Assembly: GCA_964589855.1 (NCBI GenBank)
Contig: CAZPVB010000061.1
Span: 1 to 19,820, forward strand
Source: SKVR01 sp964589855
Lineage (GTDB): Bacteria > Bacteroidota > Bacteroidia > Bacteroidales > UBA7960
Direction: 5' to 3'
Length of the DNA: 19,820 bases
Part shown: in pieces, positions 1 through 8,500 of the stretch
Layout: the number at the start of each line of letters is the position of its first letter
Position numbering within the stretch: position 1 is the stretch's first letter
Notes under the pieces: model-generated
The model's input: the letters and a program-made list of their open reading frames with translations, nothing else
What the model was told of the DNA's origin: nothing
Database searches by the model: none
Program-made: the position numbers and the translations under genes

Positions 1-11
1 AGTAAATTATC

Positions 12-88
12 CACAGATTACACAGATTCACACAGATGCTAAATCCTGATAATCAATGTGTTTAAAAAAGAAAGTGAACACAGATTTG
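12..88. repeat. Cluster of CACAGATT units
   Basis: CACAGATTA, CACAGATTCA and CACAGATGCT lie back to back at 12-40, and a fourth copy, CACAGATTTG, is at 79-88. The 9-10 bp period is too short for CRISPR and the units are intergenic. Similar 'ccacagattacacagatt' strings are, as far as I recall, common in intergenic DNA of this phylum, but I cannot confirm that here. A weak echo, ATTCACAGGATTACAAACC, lies just before the second protease gene at about 5479-5497. Confidence 0.5.
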
Positions 89-115
89 CCGAAAACAAGT
101 TTTCGGAGTGGACTC
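89..115. repeat. Compound inverted repeat
   Basis: CCGAAAAC (89-96) and GTTTTCGG (99-106) form perfect 8-bp arms around a 2-bp centre. A second small palindrome, GAGT-gg-ACTC, follows at 106-115, sharing one base. It is not followed by a T-run on either strand, so it is not an obvious intrinsic terminator. It could be a repeat-element end, a protein-binding site or a relic of an interspersed repeat. Only the symmetry is directly seen. Confidence 0.5.
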
Positions 116-241
116 AATATTGTCATTACTTTTATCCAAAAAACATTTATTTAAAGGGATTGATTTTTTTATTGATAAATAAGGGTTATGCTTTATATTG
201 TACTGATACATCACAGAACTCTTAATTTAACATTTCAAAAA

Positions 242-272
242 TTGCCTGTAAAAAATGAAATGTTTACTTTTG
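242..272 (+). promoter_or_regulatory. Candidate Bacteroidota-type promoter
   Basis: TACTTTTG at 265-272 matches the Bacteroidota -7 consensus TAnnTTTG, and TTG at 242-244 lies 20 bp upstream, the expected place for the -33 element. Transcription would start near 279-280 and run into the first protease gene with a leader of about 300 nt. It is the only site in the leader where I found both elements correctly spaced. Short degenerate motifs occur by chance in AT-rich DNA, so confidence is low. Confidence 0.3.
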
Positions 273-491
273 TTAGCATAAAATTGTATGAGTCACTTAT
301 AAAGACAAACTATTTTGTGGTTAATATGCAAAATCCACCGTTTTTTTGCACATTATAGAATTTAAAAATATAGTAATTGGTTTTCAAAAATTCATTCATT
401 TCCACATTCCTTAAATTTCTTCCACTCGTTGAGCATAAAAGGGTATCTCTACTAGCGGGTTATCATAATAAAAACTTAAAAACTGTTCAGA

Positions 492-519
492 ATCAACAGG
501 TAAACCTATTGTTGTTGAT
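492..519 (+). promoter_or_regulatory. Possible leader hairpin before the first protease gene
   Basis: ATCAACA (492-498) pairs with TGTTGAT (513-519), and inside it AGGT (498-501) faces ACCT (504-507), so the leader RNA could fold into a bulged hairpin ending about 60 nt before the start codon. No match to a known riboswitch was recognised. It may be incidental. Confidence 0.2.
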
Positions 520-578
520 CGCAAAGGGTTATCTGTACTCCTAATTCTTATTATCTTAAAATAAAATTCTTTAAACAA

Positions 579-3500
579 ATGAAAAAAAGTTTACTTCCAA
601 AAGAAAATGTAAAGAAAGTTTTTACTGAATATCCAAAGATTATAGCCGTTTTCAGTCTGTTACTTTTCACCATTGTTTTACAGGCACAAAAAACCATTCC
701 CCTTTCAGGGATTGGACAAAAGTCAGTATTAGCAGATCAAGACAATCATTCTTTATCTATGGAGTACAATTTTGATGCTTTGCAGGTAATAGATGTAAAA
801 ACCAGCAGGGGAGAGTTTCATGAGATATTTTTTGAAAAGGGGTATTCTGTGGGCGAACTGGGTAAACCCAAATTACCAGCAGTAAAAAAACTGATTGAAA
901 TACCTTTTGGTGCCGAAATAGAGTGGGATATAGAAAATTTCACAGAGGAAACGATTCATTTGAAAGATTTTGATCTGCATCAACCACTTATGCCTGTGCA
1001 ACCTTCCATGAGAAAAGATCAAAACCCCGGCGATGTCCCGTTTGAGTATAAATCTGATGCTTATTCCAAAACAGATTTTACCGAAAGAGAACTTGTGCAA
1101 GTGGAAATTCTGGGTGTGATGAGAGGGGTTAGAATAGCCAGGGTAACGATTGCTCCGGTACAATACAATCCTGAAAGCAATACGATAAAAGTTTATAACG
1201 ATATAAGGGTAGATCTTCGTTTTAAAAATGCAGACAAATCCTTAACCGAATACATAAAAGAGACAACCTTTTCACCCTATTTTGAATCATTGTATGCTAA
1301 TTTGTTTAATTACGAATCGCAAACCAGGGACATTTTTGATCAGCATCCTGATCTAACCAAAGATCCGGTAAAAATGTTGATTGTTTCACATTCAGATTTT
1401 GAAGAAACACTACAACCTTTTATTTTGTGGAAAACACAAATGGGATTTGAGATTACTGAGGCCTATACCGATGAAATAGGGACAGGCGCCAGTGCCATTC
1501 AATCTTATATTCATCAGCAGTATAATGATGCCACTCCGGAGGATCCGGCACCTACTTTTTTGGTCATTGTAGGAGATTCGGATAAAATACCCGCATCCAC
1601 CGTGGGTTCATCTTCTGAAAAGGTTACAGATCTGTATTATGCTTCGGTAGATGGAGATTATTTCCCGGAAATGTATTATGGTCGTTTATCTGCCAGAAAC
1701 ACCAATGAACTTCAGAATCAACTTGATAAGATACTCTATTACGAAAAATACGAATTTGAAGATCCTTCTTATCTGGATGATGTAACCCTCATTGCTGGTG
1801 CTGATGAAGACTGGAACCCAAATGTTGGTCAGCCAACCGTTCAATACGGTACAGAATATTATTTCAACCAGGCCAATGGTTTTAGCACTGTAAACCAGTA
1901 TTTGTCTGATTATTCAGGTTGTTATGATAACGATCGTATTTCGGTAAGTTTTATCAATTACACAGCGCATTGTTCTCCCACCTCCTGGGGAGATCCAAAT
2001 CTTTCGGTATCTGATGTTCATAATATGACCAATGAAGGGAAATATCCGCTTGCTATTGGCAATTGCTGCCTGAGTGGATTATTCAGCGATGGAGAATGCA
2101 TTGGGGAAGCCTGGGTAAGAGCTGCTAATAAGGGTGCGGTAGCTTATATCGGGTCTGCGCCAAATACTTACTGGTTCGAAGACTTTTACTGGTCGGTAGG
2201 TGCTTTTCCTATCCAGGGAAATAATAATGGTTATGTGCCTACCGATGAAGAAACCACACTGGGCGCATACGATGCTCCTTTTACATCAGACTATCTGGCA
2301 GTGGGTGCTTTGAAATTTGTAGGGAATCTGGCAGTTACAGAGGTTGATGTACAAAATTATCCTCAGCATTCAAGCCCTCTTTATTACTGGCAGGCATATC
2401 ATACTTTTGGAGACCCGTCAACCTTTATTTATATGACACAAGGTGAAGAAAACCTGGTAACTCATAATTCCATTGTACCCATTGGTCTTGATACATATAC
2501 CGTAAATGCCGAGCCGGGTTCATATGTTGCCATTTCGCAGAATGGTGTTTTACATGGCGCTGCACTTGTAGGTGAATCCGGTGAAGTAGAAGTACCCATA
2601 GAACCGATCGTTGATGCGGATGATGTTACCATTGTTGTTACCAAATCGCAATATATACCTTACATACAAAACGTTCCTGCTGCTGCTCTCGAAGGTCCTT
2701 TCGTGGTTCTCGATTCTTATGATTTTTCTGGTGATGCAGAGGCATTCATATATGGGGAAACCACCTCTGTTGATGTAACTGTAAAAAATGTTGGTGCCGA
2801 CAATGGCATTGGAATATCCGGAACCCTAACCGGTTCAGATCCTTATTTTACCCTTTTAACCACCGAATCTATTGATTTTGGTAATGTAAACGCCGGTGAT
2901 ACAGAAAACACTGCAACGGTTGAAAATGCTTTTTCTTTTGAAGTTTCTGATGAGGTACCTGATCAATACGAGGCAACTTTTATATTAAACCTTACAGATG
3001 GCGAAAATGAGTGGCAATCCAATATGCAAGTAAAAGCCAATGCCCCCTTGCTGGTTTATGATACGCTATCTGTTGATGATCCGGGCCTACTCAATCCCGG
3101 GGTTTTGGACCCGGGGGAAACAGCAGATATTATGTTGCAAATTACCAATACCGGACATGCTGCCAATCAAATTGCTACAGCAGAGGTGTCAAGCGATAGT
3201 CCCTGGGTCATTATTCAGCAGTCGTCTGATGAGTTGATCAGCTTAGAACCAGGATTGTCCGAATGGGTCACTTTTACCCTTTTTGCCAACAATAATACCC
3301 CTCCTGAAACACCTGTAGAACTTGATTTTATAATGGAAATGGGGTCTTATACCTTTGAAGAAACACGTCAGATTGTTATAGGGCAAGCCCCTGTTTATGA
3401 TGAGGGCGACATACCTACTACCTTCAATGAAAATGTAACCACTTCAAGCAATGCACTGGAACCAGGCGTATTAACAGTTACCATTCCTGAGGGTGCCACC

Positions 3501-5426
3501 ATTACCGGTGTTGATGTGGAATACGATATGACCGCTTTTAACGGAGCATGGATGAGCGAACAAAGATCTTTTCTGCGATGTGTTACTGAAGGAGGAACAA
3601 CAGAAGGGTCTGTTGCTCAGGGTTCAGGTACCTCAGCGGGCACTTTTGAATATAACAGAACAGGACTAAATATCGCCAATGATGTTGTCGGTGGAGGCGA
3701 AGTAACTTTTGAACTGCACGCATTCCGTACATGGGGAGGATCAGGTTCTGATACAGAATACAACTACGTGGATAACAACAGTTGGAAAATAATTGTACAC
3801 TTTACACTGCCAGGTTATACAGTGGATTTTCTGGTGGAAGATACACAAGGAAACGCATTATCTGAAGCTGAAATAACCATCAATGACGCAACCTACCCTG
3901 CAGGCATGTATCAGTTTGAAAATGTGGTAGATGGTGATTATGAATACCAGGTATCCAAATATGCTTATACTACGGCAGAAGGCAATTTCACTGTTGATGG
4001 AGAAGATCTTGCAATAAGTGTTACACTCGAAGAATTGCCTACATACGAAGCAGTATTTACAATTGAAGATACACAGGGAAATCAGATATCTGATGCTGTA
4101 ATATCCATAAACGGGAATGACTATGATCCCGGGCAATACACAATAGATTACCTGGTGGCAGATACATATGAGTATGAAATATCAAAAGATGGATTTCATC
4201 CTGTTAACGGTCAATTTGAAATTGTAGATCAAAACATTACATTATCGGAACAAATACAGCAACTATATAGTGTAACTTTTGATGTTACCGATGGGGAAAA
4301 CGAAATTACCAATGCTTCCATCACATTTAATGATGAAACCCTGCCTGCAGGTATATATACAGTAGAAAACTTGTTGCCCGGTGAGTACAATTATTCTGTA
4401 AACCTTGATGAATATTTTGAAACCCAAGGAAGTATTACCATATCTGATCAAAACGAAATGGTTGAAGTTGAAATGGAACCCTGGCCAAAATATAATGTTA
4501 ACTTTGATGTTAAAGATGTATATGGTGAAAATATAAACGATGCTGTAGTAAGCATCGATGGAGAATCTATGGATGAAAACCAATATGTTGCAGAAGGACT
4601 TTTCTCCGGAAGTTATTCTTATGCTATTGCCAAAGAAGGATATCTTACCGTTGAAGGAGATTTTGAACTTACAGACCAGGATCTAACCATTAATGCTGAA
4701 ATGCAGGATGTTTACACAGTTAGTTTTGATATCATCTGTCATGACGGTACTGTGGAAGATGCCATCATTACCATGAATGGAAACACTCACGAATCGGGCA
4801 TGTATACTTTCCATCAGATATTGCCGGGAACCCACACATACACTATAACAAGAGAGAATTACTATGATGTTGAAGGTGAAGTGTTCATAGATGATCATCA
4901 AACAATTGAGGTGTTCATGATTGAAATTATACATGAAGTGCATTTTAATGTTAGCGACGAGGAGGGAAATGCCATCACAGATGCTATTGTTACATTTGAT
5001 GGAAATACCCACGAAGCAGGTGATTATGTAATGTTGGGGGTTGATAACGGAATGTTTGCTTACAGCATAGAGAAAGAGGGTTATAATACTTACAACGGAA
5101 ATGTATTGGTAAGCAACCAGGACGTGGTTCTTGATATTGCACTAACTGCTTTGGGAACAGGGGTTGCTTCTTTTACTTCCGAAGGAATAAGTGTTTCCCC
5201 AAACCCTTCGGCAGGAGAATTCCAGGTTTTACTCAACGGAAACTTTGAAGATGCAGAACTGCTTATTACCAACTACCAGGGACAGGTATTACAAAAAACA
5301 GATGTAAAAAATATCTCAGGCGAACATATTTTTAACATAAATATTTCTGATTCTTCAGCAGGAATTTATTATCTTAGTTTAATGAACGGCGAAAACAGAC
5401 ATATTAAAAAGATCATTATAAAATAA
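579..5426 (+). CDS. Lys-gingipain-like C25 protease, T9SS cargo
   Basis: Predicted secreted or cell-surface cysteine protease of 1615 residues. A long basic N-terminus leads to a hydrophobic signal core (about 21-35, ending LQAQ), then a C25 propeptide to about R250, a Kgp-type catalytic domain (251-620) and an Ig-like domain (625-700, 'GSYVAIS-NGVL'). Catalytic His464 (YTAHC) and Cys497 (IGNCC) are 33 residues apart, as in Kgp (His444/Cys477). Thr462 and Asp535 match Kgp Thr442 and Asp516, which line the lysine pocket, so cleavage after Lys is predicted. The predicted activation site R250/D251 aligns with R228/D229 of Kgp. Then come beta domains (700-935), a conserved domain of unknown function (936-1076), six ~75-residue repeats (1077-1524) and a T9SS sorting domain (1536-1615, starting at the SPNP motif). 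Gly after the catalytic His is replaced by Cys465. No gingipain haemagglutinin domains are seen. Family assignment is firm; specificity is inferred from residues recalled for Kgp. Confidence 0.93.
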   Translation: MKKSLLPKENVKKVFTEYPKIIAVFSLLLFTIVLQAQKTIPLSGIGQKSVLADQDNHSLSMEYNFDALQVIDVKTSRGEFHEIFFEKGYSVGELGKPKLPAVKKLIEIPFGAEIEWDIENFTEETIHLKDFDLHQPLMPVQPSMRKDQNPGDVPFEYKSDAYSKTDFTERELVQVEILGVMRGVRIARVTIAPVQYNPESNTIKVYNDIRVDLRFKNADKSLTEYIKETTFSPYFESLYANLFNYESQTRDIFDQHPDLTKDPVKMLIVSHSDFEETLQPFILWKTQMGFEITEAYTDEIGTGASAIQSYIHQQYNDATPEDPAPTFLVIVGDSDKIPASTVGSSSEKVTDLYYASVDGDYFPEMYYGRLSARNTNELQNQLDKILYYEKYEFEDPSYLDDVTLIAGADEDWNPNVGQPTVQYGTEYYFNQANGFSTVNQYLSDYSGCYDNDRISVSFINYTAHCSPTSWGDPNLSVSDVHNMTNEGKYPLAIGNCCLSGLFSDGECIGEAWVRAANKGAVAYIGSAPNTYWFEDFYWSVGAFPIQGNNNGYVPTDEETTLGAYDAPFTSDYLAVGALKFVGNLAVTEVDVQNYPQHSSPLYYWQAYHTFGDPSTFIYMTQGEENLVTHNSIVPIGLDTYTVNAEPGSYVAISQNGVLHGAALVGESGEVEVPIEPIVDADDVTIVVTKSQYIPYIQNVPAAALEGPFVVLDSYDFSGDAEAFIYGETTSVDVTVKNVGADNGIGISGTLTGSDPYFTLLTTESIDFGNVNAGDTENTATVENAFSFEVSDEVPDQYEATFILNLTDGENEWQSNMQVKANAPLLVYDTLSVDDPGLLNPGVLDPGETADIMLQITNTGHAANQIATAEVSSDSPWVIIQQSSDELISLEPGLSEWVTFTLFANNNTPPETPVELDFIMEMGSYTFEETRQIVIGQAPVYDEGDIPTTFNENVTTSSNALEPGVLTVTIPEGATITGVDVEYDMTAFNGAWMSEQRSFLRCVTEGGTTEGSVAQGSGTSAGTFEYNRTGLNIANDVVGGGEVTFELHAFRTWGGSGSDTEYNYVDNNSWKIIVHFTLPGYTVDFLVEDTQGNALSEAEITINDATYPAGMYQFENVVDGDYEYQVSKYAYTTAEGNFTVDGEDLAISVTLEELPTYEAVFTIEDTQGNQISDAVISINGNDYDPGQYTIDYLVADTYEYEISKDGFHPVNGQFEIVDQNITLSEQIQQLYSVTFDVTDGENEITNASITFNDETLPAGIYTVENLLPGEYNYSVNLDEYFETQGSITISDQNEMVEVEMEPWPKYNVNFDVKDVYGENINDAVVSIDGESMDENQYVAEGLFSGSYSYAIAKEGYLTVEGDFELTDQDLTINAEMQDVYTVSFDIICHDGTVEDAIITMNGNTHESGMYTFHQILPGTHTYTITRENYYDVEGEVFIDDHQTIEVFMIEIIHEVHFNVSDEEGNAITDAIVTFDGNTHEAGDYVMLGVDNGMFAYSIEKEGYNTYNGNVLVSNQDVVLDIALTALGTGVASFTSEGISVSPNPSAGEFQVLLNGNFEDAELLITNYQGQVLQKTDVKNISGEHIFNINISDSSAGIYYLSLMNGENRHIKKIIIK
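3807..5150 (+). repeat. Six ~75-residue beta repeats encoded in the first protease
   Basis: Residues 1077-1524 are six consecutive repeats of 73-76 residues starting near 1077, 1153, 1229, 1302, 1377 and 1450. Each follows the pattern 'Y-V-F-V-D--G--I-DA-ITING----PG-Y-----L-G-Y-Y-I-KEGY----G-----D', resembling carboxypeptidase-regulatory-like or PEGA-like beta-sandwich modules. They probably form a stalk between the catalytic part and the T9SS anchor. The repeats differ clearly at DNA level, so the array is old and not a fresh tandem expansion. Confidence 0.8.
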
Positions 5427-5433
5427 TATTTTT

Positions 5434-5471
5434 AAAAAGCCGGGAGGATCGTTCTAAATCCCGGCTTTTTT
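5434..5471 (+). terminator. Intrinsic terminator between the two protease genes
   Basis: AAAAAGCCGGG (5434-5444) pairs with CCCGGCTTTTT (5460-5470) around a 15-nt loop, followed by a T-run. It begins 8 bp after the stop codon of the first protease. The arms carry A-run and T-run, so it could work on both strands. Only 33 bp remain before the next start codon, with no convincing promoter there, so the second gene may depend on read-through. Confidence 0.85.
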
Positions 5472-5504
5472 CTTTTTATTCACAGGATTACAAACCATTT
5501 TTTC

Positions 5505-8500
5505 ATGAAAAAGATTGTACTTTTTACTTGTTTCTTATTTATCAGTTCATACTCTTTTGTTTTGGCACAAAACTGGAATGGGTTTACCAGCCAACAACCA
5601 AAAGAAGCCAATATTGATTTGATAGAGAGTGATGTTTACAAAACTCAAATCAATTTTAATTTAGAGGGGTATTTATCAGAAAGCGTTGAAACCCCAGATG
5701 GTGTTCAAACAATCATCAGAACTCTTAATGGCACGCAAATCACTGAAAAAGGAATGCCCGATCTTGGTAAACTTCATACCTCTGTTGTGATTCCCGACGC
5801 AGAAAATATGAATATAAAGGTTATCGCAAAGGAGTTTATTGATATTGAAGGCATTGACATCGCTCCCTCCAAAGGACATTTTACCAGAGATATTAATCCT
5901 GAGGATGTACCTTATGAATATGCAGAAGTTTATCGTAAAGATGCATTTTGGCCCCATGATCTGGCACAGTTAGAGGAGCCATTTATCATTCGTGATTTCC
6001 GCGGGCAAACCGTTACAGTTTTTCCATTTCAGTATAATCCGGTATCTAAAACACTGAGGGTTTTTACATCGTTGACTGTGGTTCTTGAAAGCAATGGCGA
6101 GATGGCTAAAACACCGCTGATCAGGAGCAAAAGCGAGGTGAAGGTAGACTCAGAGTTCAGCAACATTTATAATAATATGTTTATAAACATGAATGCTGCT
6201 GAAAAAAATTACCAGTTCCTGGAAGGGGAAGAAGGAAGTATGCTCATTATTGCCCATGATGATTTTGTGGATGCTATGAAACCTTTGGTCGACTGGAAAA
6301 GAACTACCGGAAGAAAAACAGAACTGCTACCAAAATCAGAAGTCGGTTCTTCTGCTTCTGAAATCAAGTCTTTTATAGTAAATTATTACAACGAAAATGA
6401 AGATTTTGCCCATCTGCTCCTTGTTGGAGATGCTCCTCAATTAACACCTATGACAACCAGTAATGGACATTCTGATAATGCATATGGGTATATATTAGGC
6501 AACGATGCCTATAATGAAATTTTTGTTGGTAGATTTTCCGCCGAAAATGTTGCACAGGTTGAAACCCAGGTACATCGAATGATAGAATATGAGAGAGATA
6601 TGACAACAGAAGATACCTGGCTCAGCACCGGATTAGGTATTGCCAGAAATGAAGGGGCTGGCAACGGGCACAACGGTGAGGCAGATTATGAGCATATGGA
6701 TTTTATCAGAGATACCTTATTGAATTTCACATATGATGTAGTTCATAAAAGATATGATGGTGGGGTTCCGGGTGTGCCCAATACAACTGCCGCTGATATT
6801 TCCAATGATATCAACGAAGGTGTGAGTACCATCAATTTTATCAATCATGGATCTACAACTGGTTGGAGTGTAGCGGGATACAGCATTTCTCATGTAAATC
6901 AGCTGACCAATGCAGGAAAACTACCCTTTATCTGGTCGGTGGCATGCGTAAACGGAAATTTTGTGAATGATTACTGCTTTGCCGAATCCTGGATGCGTGC
7001 AACACACGAGGGAGAACCTACAGGCGCTATCGGAACACTCATGTCAACCATCAATCAACCCTGGCAACCTCCTATGGAAGGTCAGGATGAGATGGTCGCG
7101 CTGTTAACCGAGCAAAGTATTGTGGGGTATGAAATGATCAAAAGAACCTATGGCGGATTGTCTGCAAATGGCAGCATGGCTATGATACCCGCTTATGGTA
7201 GCGAGGGTGTGCTTACGCATGATACCTGGTTACTTTTTGGCGATCCTACCCTTATGGTAAGAACTGATGTTCCTCAGGAACTGGTTGTGGATTATAACCC
7301 TGTTATCCTCCTGGGAACAAATTCTTTTGAGGTGATGGCCGAAAATGCTGAAGGTGCCACTGTTGCACTTACCCGGTACGATGAGGTTGAAGAAGAGATC
7401 GTAATCGTGGGCAGAGCCTATATCTCTGAAGGCGTTGCTAATATTGCGTTTGATGAAGAAATTGCTCAACCTCAGAATCTTACCCTTACCATTACTGCTT
7501 TTAACAAAGTAACATACATCAATGAAGAAATTGAAGTTATTCCACCGGATGGACCTTATGTATTGCTTGATAGTTTTACACCCAATAATGAAAGTGAACT
7601 TTTTATCTACGGACAAAATACTGGTATTGATGTTACATTGAAAAATGTTGGGGTTGAAACCGCCGAAAATGTTACAGCAACCATCACAATAGACGATCCT
7701 TATTTTACACTAACCGATAATACCTCTGTAGATTTTGGAACTGTTATCAGTGGAGATGAAGACAATACCTCTACAGTTACCAATGCTTTTACTTTTGCAG
7801 TGGCAGAAGACATACCCAACAAATATGTTGCTACTGCGCTGCTAGAGGTAACTGATGGTAATGAGGTGTGGGAGTCTACCCTGAGACTCTCAGGAGCTGC
7901 ACCGGAGATGGTTTTTGAAACACTTTGGATTGAGGATGATGGTCAATTGAATCCTGGTGTTTTGGATCCTGGTGAAACTGCCAATCTTCATATTGTTGTT
8001 ACCAATACAGGACAGGCAGTTAGTCAAAACACTGAGATCTCTGCAGAGTCTGAAAGTCAATGGTTAAGTTTCACTCAAAATAATTATCAGTTAAGTGCTA
8101 TAGAACCATTAGCATCTGATACAGCTACTTTCGTATTTTCTGCCTCTGCACAATCCCCTGCAGAATCTCCCGCTTTGATTGATTTTGAAATGCAATCCGG
8201 AGAATATACCACACAGGAAACCAGAGAGATTATCATAGGGCAGGCACCCGTATACAGCGACGGGAATATACCCACAACCTACAATGCATCACCCAACACA
8301 CAAAGTAATGCCCAGGAACCCGGTGTAATGACCGTAACAATCCCCGAAGGAGCTGTCATAACCGGTGTTGACACAGAATATTCGATGACTTCTGAAAATA
8401 GTGCCTGGATGAGCGAGCAGAGATCGTTTATACGCTGTGTATCAGAAGGCGGTACTGCTGAGTCTTCCGTTTCCTCCGGTAGTAGTAGTTCAGGTGGAAC

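Larger units (their letters stand above)
1..578. other. Non-coding leader region upstream of the first protease gene
   Basis: No open frame with gene-like composition is visible on either strand in this AT-rich stretch. It holds a cluster of CACAGATT units at the left edge, a perfect inverted repeat at 89-106, a possible promoter around 242-272, a hairpin-forming segment at 492-519, and two similar 16-17 bp segments at 438-453 and 523-539 (AAAGGGTATCTCTACT and AAAGGGTTATCTGTACT). If the promoter is used, the first protease mRNA has an untranslated leader of about 300 nt. No tail of an upstream gene is recognisable. Confidence 0.6.

Noticed and set aside
12..88. CACAGATT repeats as a CRISPR array
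   Set aside because: Units are 8-10 bp and directly adjacent, with no spacers and no cas genes nearby.
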